Origin: Parabacteroides distasonis ATCC 8503
GTDB lineage: Bacteria > Bacteroidota > Bacteroidia > Bacteroidales > Tannerellaceae
Direction of reading: 5' to 3'
NCBI RefSeq assembly: GCF_000012845.1
Contig: NC_009615.1
Coordinates: 3,412,501 to 3,476,500 of the forward strand
Length of the DNA stretch: 64,000 nucleotides
The translations under genes and the position numbers were made by a program. The notes beneath the pieces were generated by a model. That model was not told where the DNA came from. It was given only the letters and a program-made list of their open reading frames with translations, and made no database searches. Of the stretch, positions 17,430-28,300 are shown piece by piece. Each line of letters opens with the position of its first letter. The first letter of the stretch is position 1.

Positions 17430-18683
17430 ATGAATAAGAATAATTGGATCGTACTCCTCATCTTGTGTATTTGGTTTGTCATTTCTTTTGTTACCAATAT
17501 ATTAGGCCCTATGCTACCGATGATTATCGATAGTTTTGGGCTGAGCCTGACATTGGCCGCATTCTTGCCGTTCTCGTTTTTCTTGGCATATGGCATCATG
17601 TCCATCCCGGCAGGAATGATCATCGAGCGTTTCGGGGGAAAGATTTCCTTATTGGTCGCTTTCAGTCTGACGTTTTTGGGTGCGGGGCTTTTCGTCATGT
17701 TCCCGACCTACCCTATCGTATTGACCTCCCTTTTCGCTATCGGTCTGGGCATGGCGATGCTACAGGTGATTATATTGCCCTTGATGCGTGAGGCGGGCGG
17801 AGAGAAAAAATATGCCTTTAATCAGGTATTGGCCCAGATCGTATTCGGGGCCGCTTCTTTCATGAGCCCGTTCGTCTTGGCCGGGCTTATGCGGAAATTA
17901 ACCGGTGAGGATCCGGCGAACGACTTCTTCATCCGTTTCCTCAAAGGGATAACGCCGGAGAGCTTACCTTGGAGCTCGCTCTATTTTATCTTTACGATTG
18001 TTTTTGTCATCATGTTAGTGGTTATCTCTTATGTCAAATTCCCGAAAGTAGAATTAAAGGAAGATGAGAAGGCGGGAACGGTACAGAATTATAAAGAATT
18101 ACTCAAGCAAAAACAAGTTATATTCTATTTCTTGGGGATTATCGCTTATGTGGGAACCGAGCAAGGATTGGCGAATTGGATGAGTCTTTTCCTGAATATG
18201 TATCATGGGGTCAGCCCGGAAGGAGCCGGGGCTACTACGGTTGCTTGGTTCTGGGGATTGATGTCCATCGGCTGCTTGTTGGGATTGGTGATCGTAAAGT
18301 TAATCGACTCAAAGCTGATGTTACGTATTTTCTCGATGATAGCGATCCTTAATTTATCGATAGCGCTCTTCGGTCCTACGCAAGTAGCGATTATCGCTTT
18401 CGCTTGTTGCGGCTTCTCGATCTCGATCATGTTTTCGGTGATATTCGCCTTAGCCCTTAACTCCGTGGATAAGCATCATGGGGCTTTTTCCGGTATCTTG
18501 TGTACGGGTATTTTCGGTGGGGCATTGATTCCGTTCATCATTGGTGGACTTGGAGATCTGATCGGGTTGCGCTATTCCATGTTTTTCCTATTTATCACGC
18601 TGGGCTATATCTTGAGTATTTCCTATTGGGCAAAACCATTGGTCAAGAATGAGACCGTCAGTCTTAAGGAATTGTTGAAGTAG
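17430..18683 (+). CDS. MFS sugar transporter
   Basis: 417 residues with about 12 hydrophobic segments. The start at ATG 17430 (MNKNNWIVLLILCIWFVISF) is 11 bases after the ROK stop; a TTG five codons earlier is less likely. Features include the loop GMIIERFGGK between helices 2 and 3 and a long hydrophilic central loop (FPKVELKEDEKAG, residues 200-215). It resembles the fucose/glucose permease branch of the MFS. By context it imports the monosaccharide released by the exported enzymes across the inner membrane. Confidence 0.9.
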   Translation: MNKNNWIVLLILCIWFVISFVTNILGPMLPMIIDSFGLSLTLAAFLPFSFFLAYGIMSIPAGMIIERFGGKISLLVAFSLTFLGAGLFVMFPTYPIVLTSLFAIGLGMAMLQVIILPLMREAGGEKKYAFNQVLAQIVFGAASFMSPFVLAGLMRKLTGEDPANDFFIRFLKGITPESLPWSSLYFIFTIVFVIMLVVISYVKFPKVELKEDEKAGTVQNYKELLKQKQVIFYFLGIIAYVGTEQGLANWMSLFLNMYHGVSPEGAGATTVAWFWGLMSIGCLLGLVIVKLIDSKLMLRIFSMIAILNLSIALFGPTQVAIIAFACCGFSISIMFSVIFALALNSVDKHHGAFSGILCTGIFGGALIPFIIGGLGDLIGLRYSMFFLFITLGYILSISYWAKPLVKNETVSLKELLK

Positions 18684-18735
18684 TTAAACCGTACAAAATA
18701 AATATGTATATCTTTGGCCTATAAAATTATCATCC

Positions 18736-20718
18736 ATGAAAAAAGAATCAATCTACCTCGTTCTGGCATTTTTTATACTTTGCGCTCACTCTTTATATGC
18801 GAATAAAAGCGTGCGGTTGGCTTCTCCAAACGGAAAGATCAAGTTTTCCTTGGCTTTGGATAAGAATAGCCCGGTATACAGCGTAACATTTAATAAGCAG
18901 ACCTTGATCCAAGACTCCCCATTGACGCTGACTTTCGATAATGGGGCGTTCGGGGAAAATGTAAAGATCAACAAACCCGTGTTCAGTACGAAGGAAGAGA
19001 CCTACGAATTGATCGTTGGTAAGGCGAAACATATACATAGCCTTTCCAAAGAGGTAATCATCCCGCTAGAGGAAACCGTTCAGCCTTTTCGCAAGATTAA
19101 TCTGGTCTTGAGGGCTTTCGATGACGGTATCGCCTTCCGCTATGAGTTTCCGAAGCAAAAAGGATGGGATTCGTATATCATGTATGACGAGGGAACCACC
19201 TTCAACCTACAAGGGAATCCGAACGTAACCACTTTATTCCTCCCCAACTACCAAAGTTCCCACGAAGGTAAATATACGGTCACAGATTATGCCGACATGG
19301 ATAATAAACGATTGATGGATATGCCCGCCCTATTCTCTTTCCCGAACCATGTTTATATGGCGATTACCGAGGCGGCGGTTCGTGATTACGCCGGTATGTA
19401 CCTATGGAAAGAAAACGGGACTCTTCTCGGGAAACTATCACCTAAACTGGGACAAGAGCGTATCAAGGTAGAGGCATCCCTACCCCATCAATCTCCTTGG
19501 CGGGTCTTGATGATCAGTGATCAAATCGGTTCCTTGATAGCGTCCAATATCCTTACGAATCTCAATGAGCCTTGTAAGATAGAGGATACGTCTTGGATTA
19601 AGCCGGGTAAGACTACTTTTACGTGGTGGAACGGAAATGTCGTTCCGGATACGACTTTCCTTGGCGGAAACAATTTCCCCACGAATAAATATTACATTGA
19701 TTTCGTAGCCCGTAACGGATTGGATTATCACTCGATCTACGGGAACGCCGAGCAAGCTTGGTATGACGAGGATGGAGCCGGATTCGGTTCTCCGGGTCCT
19801 AAAGCGGACATCTTGAAAGTCGTTCCGAGCCTCAATATGCAGGAGATTTGCGATTACGCCAAGAGTCAAGGCGTACGTATCCATTTATGGACCAACTGGA
19901 AACCTCTGTACGCAAAGATAGACGAGGCTTTCGCCCAATTCGAGAAATGGGGAATCGCCGGCATGATGATCGATTTCATGGATCGAGACGATCAGGAGAT
20001 GATCCGCATCCAAGAAGAGTTCTTGGCGAAGGCGGCTAAGCATCATCTATTCGTGCAATTCCACGGAGCTTGCAAGCCGTCTGGATTGAGCCGTACCTAT
20101 CCCAACGAGTTCACCCGCGAGGGTACGCTTAATTACGAGCATTGCAAATGGGATAAGGATACCGACGCAGATCATGACATCCATATGCCTTTTACCCGTT
20201 TATTAGCGGGAGCGACTGATTATCATTTAGGAGGTTTCCGCTCTTTGCCAAGGGATAAGTTCAAGAACCAAGAACGTAACCCTTACGTAATGAGTACCCG
20301 CTGCCATATGTTAGCGATGTACGTGGTATTAGAGAGCTATCTCGGCATGATTTGCGATACGCCGGAGGCTTACGAGGGACAACCGGGATTCGAGTTCCTG
20401 AAAGCCGTGCCTACGACTTGGGACCAAACAGTCGTTCCGAACGCTTCCGTCAATGAATACGTAACGATCGCCCGCAAAAAGGGAGAGGATTGGTTTGTCG
20501 GTACGATCAATAACAGCCACGCACGCAGTATCGATGTAGACCTCAAGTTCTTGGATAAGGACAAGAAATATAAGATAACGATCTATAAAGATGCTGAAGA
20601 TACGAATATAGACTCGAACAAACTCGTAAAAGAGGTTAAGGAGATCACCTACAGGGATAAAATCACCCTTCCGCTGGCCTCCGACGGAGGATCGGTCTTT
20701 CATATTCAACCCATCTGA
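18736..20718 (+). CDS. Glycoside hydrolase family 97
   Basis: 660 residues. A signal peptide (about 1-22) is followed by the N-terminal beta-sandwich domain typical of GH97 (VRLASPNGKIKFSLALDKN). The (beta/alpha)8 domain has WYDEDGAGFGSPGPKADI, GIAGMMIDFMDRDDQEMI, FHGACKPSGLSRTYPNEFTREG and ATDYHLGGFRSL. The C-terminal domain includes GEDWFVGTINN. GH97 enzymes cleave alpha-glucosides or alpha-galactosides by either inverting or retaining mechanisms. Asp in MIDFMD and Glu in TREG are candidate catalytic acids, but I cannot decide the subgroup reliably. It is probably periplasmic. Confidence 0.93.
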   Translation: MKKESIYLVLAFFILCAHSLYANKSVRLASPNGKIKFSLALDKNSPVYSVTFNKQTLIQDSPLTLTFDNGAFGENVKINKPVFSTKEETYELIVGKAKHIHSLSKEVIIPLEETVQPFRKINLVLRAFDDGIAFRYEFPKQKGWDSYIMYDEGTTFNLQGNPNVTTLFLPNYQSSHEGKYTVTDYADMDNKRLMDMPALFSFPNHVYMAITEAAVRDYAGMYLWKENGTLLGKLSPKLGQERIKVEASLPHQSPWRVLMISDQIGSLIASNILTNLNEPCKIEDTSWIKPGKTTFTWWNGNVVPDTTFLGGNNFPTNKYYIDFVARNGLDYHSIYGNAEQAWYDEDGAGFGSPGPKADILKVVPSLNMQEICDYAKSQGVRIHLWTNWKPLYAKIDEAFAQFEKWGIAGMMIDFMDRDDQEMIRIQEEFLAKAAKHHLFVQFHGACKPSGLSRTYPNEFTREGTLNYEHCKWDKDTDADHDIHMPFTRLLAGATDYHLGGFRSLPRDKFKNQERNPYVMSTRCHMLAMYVVLESYLGMICDTPEAYEGQPGFEFLKAVPTTWDQTVVPNASVNEYVTIARKKGEDWFVGTINNSHARSIDVDLKFLDKDKKYKITIYKDAEDTNIDSNKLVKEVKEITYRDKITLPLASDGGSVFHIQPI

Positions 20719-20728
20719 CACAATCCAC

Positions 20729-20816
20729 CCACTGCAACCCGGGTTGCAGTGGTACTGCAAGGCTGATGCAGTAATACTGCAACGCCCATACAGTAACGCT
20801 GCAACGCCCGTGCAGT
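20729..20816. repeat. Palindrome array D: four units at about 22-bp period
   Basis: Starting 10 bases after the GH97 stop. The first unit is a perfect 24-bp palindrome (20729-20752) centred on CCCGGG, with arms ACTGCA and TGCAGT. Three more units of the form TACTGCAACGCCCATGCAGTA, with small differences, follow. Right arms (T)GCAGT/ACAGT lie at 20745, 20767, 20789 and 20811, exactly 22 bp apart. The sequence is unrelated to arrays A-C but has the same spacing. Confidence 0.85.
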
Positions 20817-20849
20817 AACAAGACACAAAGCTTTCGGATAAAAGCAAGT

Positions 20850-20881
20850 ATTGGAGGAACCGGAACAATTGATTACTTTTG
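20850..20881 (+). promoter_or_regulatory. Promoter of tcdA-lolD
   Basis: ATTG (20850-20853), a 20-bp spacer and TACTTTTG (20874-20881) match the Bacteroides -33/-7 pattern with one mismatch at -33. The start codon is 17 bases further. Confidence 0.65.
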
Positions 20882-20898
20882 TGCTCAAAAATAGATAA

Positions 20899-21615
20899 AT
20901 GAGTTACAATTGGAATACACGGACGGAACTTTTGTTCGGAGCGGAGCGTATGGAGCGCTTATCCCGTAGCCATGTATTGGTAGTTGGCCTAGGAGGTGTG
21001 GGAGCTTATGCCGCCGAGCAGATTTGTCGGGCCGGAGTAGGAAAGATGACGATCATAGACGCCGATACGGTAAACGAGAGTAATATCAACCGCCAATTGC
21101 CCGCCCTTCATTCCACCCTAGGGATGCCGAAAGCCGAGGTCGTGGCCAAGCGTTTGCTCGATATCAATCCCCAGTTGCAACTAACCGTCCTGAATGAATT
21201 CCTGCGAGACGAGCGGACGGAGGAGGTACTCCTATCGGCCCCTCTCGATTTCGTGGTAGATGCCATCGATTCCCTAAGTCCCAAGGTATACCTGATGTAC
21301 CAAGCATATATCCATAAGATCCCCATCGTGTCCTCCATGGGGGCGGGCGCTAAGGTAGACCCGTCCTTGGTACGGATTGCGGATATCTCCAAGACAACCA
21401 ATTGCGCCCTAGCGAAAGCGGTGCGGAAACGGTTGCGTCCTCTAGGCGTAAGCAAGGGGATTCCCGTCGTATTTTCCACCGAGTTCGCCGATCCGGACGC
21501 CGTGATCGAAGTTGAAAACGAAACATGTAAACGTACGACCACGGGAACGGTCTCTTATATGCCGGCAACGTTCGGTTGTTTCCTTGCCTCGCACGTTCTA
21601 AGAAACTTGATATGA
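20899..21615 (+). CDS. tcdA: tRNA threonylcarbamoyladenosine dehydratase (ThiF/HesA family)
   Basis: 238 residues. Nucleotide-binding motif [21 protein letters not shown], then [19 protein letters not shown] (the D-x-x-NRQ signature of E1-like enzymes) and [16 protein letters not shown]. Length and the C-terminal [23 protein letters not shown] fit TcdA/CsdL, which converts t6A37 of tRNA into its cyclic form using ATP. The stop overlaps the lolD start (ATGA). Confidence 0.92.
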   Translation: MSYNWNTRTELLFGAERMERLSRSHVLVVGLGGVGAYAAEQICRAGVGKMTIIDADTVNESNINRQLPALHSTLGMPKAEVVAKRLLDINPQLQLTVLNEFLRDERTEEVLLSAPLDFVVDAIDSLSPKVYLMYQAYIHKIPIVSSMGAGAKVDPSLVRIADISKTTNCALAKAVRKRLRPLGVSKGIPVVFSTEFADPDAVIEVENETCKRTTTGTVSYMPATFGCFLASHVLRNLI

Positions 21616-22268
21616 TACAAACCGAAGGAATAACGAAAAGTTTCGGAGCCTTACAAGTATTGAAAGGCATCGACCTCACGATAAACAAGGGCGAGGTTGT
21701 CGCTATCGTAGGCCCTAGCGGGGCGGGTAAGACAACCTTGTTGCAAATCATCGGCACGCTCGACGCACCGGATAGCGGGCGGCTGGTTATCAATGGCACG
21801 GAGACAAGACGATTGGGCGATAAGGAATTGGCGGCTTTCCGCAACCGGAATATCGGCTTCGTCTTCCAGTTCCATCAATTATTGCCGGAGTTCACGGCCT
21901 TGGAAAACGTGATGATCCCAGCCCTGATCGCCAAGGAGAAATCGGCCATAGCCGAGAAGCGGGCGAAAGAGATGCTGGACTTCTTGAAACTCTCCGATCG
22001 TATGGCACACAAGCCCGCCGAGCTATCCGGCGGAGAAAAGCAACGGGTAGCGGTAGCCCGTGCGCTTATCAATAACCCGGCGGTTATCCTCGCCGACGAA
22101 CCTTCGGGAAGCCTCGATACCAAGAACAAGGAAGAATTGCACGCCCTCTTTTTCGAGTTAAGAGACCAGATGAACCAGACGTTCGTCATCGTGACGCATG
22201 ACGAACAGCTGGCCACAAACACGGATCGGGTGATCCATATCAAGGATGGAGTGGTAGAAACGAACTAA
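21612..22268 (+). CDS. lolD: ABC transporter ATP-binding protein, LolD-like
   Basis: 218 residues. The start at 21612 ([12 protein letters not shown]) overlaps the tcdA stop by 4 bases; an earlier in-frame ATG is inside tcdA. Walker A is GPSGAGKTT, the signature is [15 protein letters not shown], and Walker B is [12 protein letters not shown]. The Q-loop region [24 protein letters not shown] is typical of the LolD/MacB ATPases. LolD energises LolCE to release lipoproteins from the inner membrane; the permease gene is not in this window. Confidence 0.88.
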   Translation: MIQTEGITKSFGALQVLKGIDLTINKGEVVAIVGPSGAGKTTLLQIIGTLDAPDSGRLVINGTETRRLGDKELAAFRNRNIGFVFQFHQLLPEFTALENVMIPALIAKEKSAIAEKRAKEMLDFLKLSDRMAHKPAELSGGEKQRVAVARALINNPAVILADEPSGSLDTKNKEELHALFFELRDQMNQTFVIVTHDEQLATNTDRVIHIKDGVVETN

Positions 22269-22270
22269 CA

Positions 22271-22309
22271 ACAAGGGGGTGCGGTTCTAAGTGAACCGCA
22301 CCCCCTTGT
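22271..22309. terminator. Bidirectional terminator between lolD and the fimbrial operon
   Basis: A 17-bp perfect stem (22271-22287 with 22293-22309) encloses a 5-base loop; the arms contain AAGGGGGTGCGGTTC. It lies between the convergent ends of lolD and the 2009-residue gene. No long T-run follows on either strand. Confidence 0.8.
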
Positions 22310-22327
22310 CTATTATAGCGGGTTTAT

Positions 22328-25300
22328 TTACAATACCCGTAGTTTCACCGTCTTTTGGTCGTGGGCGATTTCCGCACGGATAATGTAGATGCCTGCCGGG
22401 AGATCGAACGTATAAGTCGGACGGGCGGGATATAAGGTACGTACCAAACGACCCATCGGCGTAAACACCTGTATCCGCTTCAACGCCTCACCGGCACCGG
22501 CCACCACCTTGCCCGGCACGGCCGAATAGACGGAGATAGACGCGGCATCGGCTATCCGCTCATTGCCGGTAGGCAGACCGGAACGCAAGAAGTAACGTCC
22601 GTGGCTGCCGCCATCCAAGCGGAGGGTATGGCTGTCGCCCGTCAGCTCCGTACTCTTGCGGGTCACGGCATCGTACAGGTAAAGCGTCTCCACCCAATCG
22701 CCGATACCCTCTATCGTCAGCGTGACCTCTCCTTTTCCCTTGCCGGCATATACGCCGAGGGGCACCAAGTCGATCTGTCGCGCCACGTTCACGCCTACGG
22801 CACGAGTCCCGGCGATGGTGTACACCTGCGGGATCTCCTCCAGCTCCGTATCCAGCAAGATCACGGCATCCTTATCTGCCTCATAGCTATTCGTAGCATC
22901 ATCCTGCCGCATCAGCAAGGCCGTGCTACGATATGCATCCCGCTCCGCTGTCAGCCTCAATACCGGGTTTTTGGCCGTAGCGGTACGTAAGGAAGAAGAG
23001 ACCTTCTCCGACTCTCCTTGCATCATGGAGGGATCGAAATGAACCACCTTCAGATCGGCACCGGTTGCCGTACCTTCCGCTTTCGTTTGAGCCGCATCTT
23101 TCAGCTCTACGAAGAAGGCTTGCATGGAGGCGATAACGGCTCCGGATGTAGCATCAGTAACATTTCCACCTTCCCATGCCACATCAGGTGTACCGACAAC
23201 AAGCCCCTCCTTCACATCCAATGTCCAATATTTTTGCTCTAAGATAGCCTCATTCTCTTTCAAGAAACGAACGATATCCAACGGATACATATAAGGATTA
23301 CCCAACAGGAAGTGCTTGCCGTCACCATCAGCAATAACACGGACGGTTCCATTATCCGTATTCCACCAATCTTCCGTTCCATTCACATCTGTCAATACCA
23401 CCTTGATCGACTTGTTATCTGCCAGTTTACCAGCATTGATCCGATTTGCTAAAGTCGGGGCTTTGGTCATGGCGGCTCTCAATGTAGCGCTTTTCGCATC
23501 CGGTTTCCACGGTTCATATTTGTAGGAGTCATCCGCTTTCGGCAGGCGTACCAATACTTTCTCACCTAAGCCGGTCGCATTCTTCTTTTCTACGCTGGCA
23601 TAGAATCCCTTTCCTAAAGCGTAGGGCACATTCACATCGTTATATTCACGGCTCCAGTTGGATTGGACTACCTCGTAATGAGTTGTATCCAAACCATTCT
23701 CCGGAAAAGAAACTATTTGATCTGCTTCGCTCTTCGGCACGTACATCGTGATCGCCTTGTCCCAAGCTTTCTGGTAGAAGGCTGGGGCTTGGCGGTCGTT
23801 GTCAGCCGTGCTGTAGGTGATATCGGCGAAAGCATAGGTGTTCTGACGGCCCGTGTTCTTCACGGTGTACATATCGCCGGCGAATACGCTTTGCAGGGGC
23901 GATGCCATCCAATATTTCGCGTCAGGTGTCATCTCGAATTCCACACGGGCAGTGTCGTACGTCAGGAATTGCTGACGGCGTAACTGCGCCTCGGGTTTGA
24001 AATAGATAGCCTTTACCTTATTTATATAGTACGGAGCTACGATAAGTCCTTTATCATTCTTATTTACCGCCATATCGTATTGGATATATTGGGTAGCCTT
24101 TGTTTTAGATGTCGTATCAATTCCTTGCAGTAAATTCTTATCCTCTTTCAAGTCTTCCAATTCCAGTGTCTGCCCTCCCGGGATCGTGATACGGGTGAAA
24201 TGAAGCGGGGCGAAGGCGGCAGTCACAAGATCATTACCGTTGGCATCCTTTTTGCTTTCTCCCGTTTGATCTATATACAAATCCCCTTCCGTGGATTGCT
24301 GCCAGTTCGCATCATTATACCATGCCTCAGCATCCTCACCGATGTTCTTACCCGTCCAAGTCAAGTATTCCGGTACGATCTTGATAAGTAAGGTCGCATA
24401 TCCCTCGCAAGAGCCTTCTACGAAAGTTCCATCCTTATATTCACCGAATGGAATATAAAGTGAATAGATTTGGCCTTCGGCGAATTTTTCATAGGCACCC
24501 TCCTTAAAGGTCATCGAGAATAACCCGCCGCCATTATCTGTTTCAGTTTCAGCTTTCGCAGACAAAGCCGTCAAATCACCTACCTCTATATAAGTCTGCC
24601 CTTGCCGCAAGAATATAGTCGTAGCGTTACCGTTAGGCTTACCCAATTGGTTAGATTTTTTCATACCCATTGTCAAGCCTTCTCCTTGAATAGGAATATC
24701 GTTTATGCTTCCTTCTATGATATTCGGCAAGCCGATACGCAGGGGCACATTGGGATAATGAGCCATTTCTTCCGGGTATTCCACATCCGGAAAACCGACT
24801 AACAGTGTCGGGGCGGGAGCGGCTTCCAATGTTTTTTCCTGAGGTCTTTCGCAAAAGAGCCATTTGCGTCGATCACTCTCAGTAATACTCTCTGGCAGAT
24901 AAGGAATCGCTACCACTTTTTTTACCCAACGGAATTCCGCATATCCAAACTTCCCGCCAATCACTAATTTTGGCTCTGTGTCCACATCACCTAAGAGCAG
25001 TGTCTTCAATTCCTCAATTAAATCAGGCTTATCTTTATATTTGTCTTTACAATACTCAATCAAAGCTTCTGCCTGGAAAGACAAGGCATTCTTTTCATCA
25101 GGAAGTTGATTTCTATAAGACCTCAATATATCTTCTAATGATACCCCATGCCTCTCATGGAACGCCGCAAATTCCAGCGAGTCGCCCAAGAACCAATCGA
25201 ACGTATATGAATAATTCTTGAAAGCTTCTATCTCTTCAAACTTATTCAGTTCCCCTGTCAGATTTTGGTCATCATCCACCTCTTCAACCCATACGGTCGC

Positions 25301-28300
25301 TTCCTCGATCTGACTGATCCGTCCCTCGCAAGCGATCATGCCCTCCGGCAAATCACTTTTGGTATTCGCTACGACCGTGAAGGAAGGGAGTACGGTGAAA
25401 GGGGTAGTCAGCAAGCAAGGATCTTGGAAACTACTTCCCGCATAGGCATTCGGGAAATCCACGACTTTATCGCTAGTAACTGTCGCGGCCGCACTAAAGA
25501 TTACCACATCATACTTACCGGAGGCAGGCTCTACCTTCGTCCCGCTTCCGTAAGGTCTCTCACCTTTATATCTCAACTCAGTCTTGTCCACATCAATGGC
25601 ACTCAAATGGATGGTATTGCTATTTCCTTCATCCCACCAAGGCACACGAGGACGAGAAATACCCATCACGGAACATACGGCTCGTATCAGTTCTTCATAT
25701 TTATTGTCATATCCATCCATTATTTGATCTATCTGACTCTCCATGTCTTTCGGATCAGGAATCTTATAGTTCCACTCTGATCCTGATTTGTCACAAAGAT
25801 CTCCCAAATTTTGTTTCAAATATGCGATATACTCTTCTTTCGGGAACGGATCCCCATTTGTTTTTTGGGCATGCGCGTCTATGTCTTCATCCCAAACTCC
25901 TTGCTCAGCTACATCATATAAGAAATCATTGATCATACGCAGGTTTACGACAATTTGTCGTCGCATCGCAGTTTCATAATTTGTCAGATCCTCAAATCCT
26001 TGATGCTTTAACCCATCTTTAGTCGGAACGATAATACGATACACCTTGCTTCGGTTGTTATAGTTCTCATTCTTATAGTCCTTCAAATCCGTATTCAATG
26101 TAATCCAATCTTCAGGCTTCGTTATATCCCCATTTTCCTTTTTATCGGTAGCTCCAATATAAACGTTTCCGATCGTTTCATTAAGATTATCATTTCTTTT
26201 CGTTGGATCTCCACCCATCAAACCATAGCGGTATTTCCATATATGCTTTGAATCTTCCGTTATTCCATCCCCCATATTCAGATCGGACAATACATCCGGA
26301 TTAATGCTCCAACCCATATTCTTGAGTAGAAGTTCGTAATCCGTGGCAACGGTTAGACTGGCAGAGGAACACACGTCCACTCGCTTTACGTCAATTTTCG
26401 GTATGGAGCGATAAATACGCAGACCATCGATGGCGTAGTCCGCACCATATGAATGGATGGCGTTATTTTGCACCTCCAAATAATATTCATCAAAGTCATT
26501 AGATCTTTCAGAGAATGAAAATGAATACATTAATTGCTGCCATTTACCAATGTATTCATTAGTTTCATACCCTTGATATGCTTCGCGCATTGTATAATTT
26601 GTCAAAGCATCTCCAGAAGTAAACCGATGAAGAATCACATCGGCTCCATTTTTCCTACCTATAAAATTTATATTAATATTAGGAGGAATAGGTTTGCCGG
26701 CTTTCGAACCTGTAGAAGTTTCATTCGCTCTTGTAGTCATATCATTTACCCAAAAATTCACCAAAATACCCGTATGACTACAAACTATTCCGTCTAATTT
26801 AATCTTCACCAAACGTCCCGGCAGATTCGCAGCATCTACATAATAGAAAAATCCCAATTTTTGGTGATTTGTATTATAATATGTTCGGTCATATATTGTC
26901 CTTTGCGCAACAGAACTTCTTTTAGATCTATCATTATTAGGAGCATTCTCTCTTAAAGTCGGAAACCAGTAATACTGCAAATTCGTAGTTTTCTTTGAGC
27001 TAAAATTTTCATATGAAACAATAGTTGTAGCCTTCTCTGCTCTTGTTTCAGAAACCTCTAATAAATTGGCAGTACGATATAATCCATATTGATTTTGCAA
27101 TGGAGTCAAACGTCCACGTGTACGATGATAATCCAATGGCGCATAGCCCGTAACATCTGGCTCCAACCACATTCCCTTATCAGTATCTGCCATAGGAAAT
27201 TGAGGTTTAACCATATTTAAAGTATAATTATTCTTTAATTGTTCAAGTGTAATTGAATCTCCCCGGTCAAAATTTATATAACCAATCATTTCATAAATAT
27301 CTGGATGTTCATCCGGTTTCCGCTTTGGATCTGTTATTGTATTCAAATTATCCTCTAATACAAATCCTGCGCCGCTGATCGGTATCAACGTGTATTTATA
27401 AAGTAAAGGACTCCTCTTTCCTCCTGTTTCATCAACAGCCCAAACCTCCAATATAGATTGTTCTGTAATATTTAAAGAATCAACTATTTGCTCTAATGGT
27501 TTTAATTTACCAGTCTTAGTACTATTACCACAAACATATTTGTACGCATAGGTCTTTCCTTTTATTATATTTTCACCCTCATACCACGCATAATTATTTG
27601 CGATCGAACCTAGTTGTACATTAAAAATTTCATTACTCTGCGACGTAAATATATCCTCTTTTATAAATGCATTGGATTGATCCGCACCAGAACTTCTTAT
27701 TTGTCCAGCAATAACACTTGCTGGACGAATAACAAACTTATAACGTATAGAGAGTGTCGGTTCTATAATTTCATTTGTTCCAGATCCCACAAGGTCTGTA
27801 TTCAGACTCACATCACAAACCACTACGTCATTTTCTACAGTATTGACCTTATATTTGACAGTAGAAGCTCCCGTGGCACTAGCAGACTTCCGCAATTCCT
27901 CATTGCTTCCACTTGGATTATAAAAAAAATCATATGCAAAAAGAGATTTGCCATCACTGGTTGATTTCAATGTCTTTTGATAAGTAGCAGCACTAAGAAC
28001 CGTACCTCCTAATACTGGTGGATGATCCTCGTCAAAAGTAATATCTGTCCCTGCGATCTTGCCCTCTATAGACAGCATGTTTTTATTCCCATCCTCTCGA
28101 TACCAACGCACATACCATCTATAATATGGATCCGATACACCATCATTATTCCTCAACTCAGGAATAAACAACTCCCTCTCTTCCCCATCTGCCACATACA
28201 CCGTATCCACACGTTCGGTAATACCGGTTTGGGGTGAACCATTCTTATAATTGATCGTGTACGTCTGCCCCCACGCCGGCACAGCCACACCAGCGGAAAA

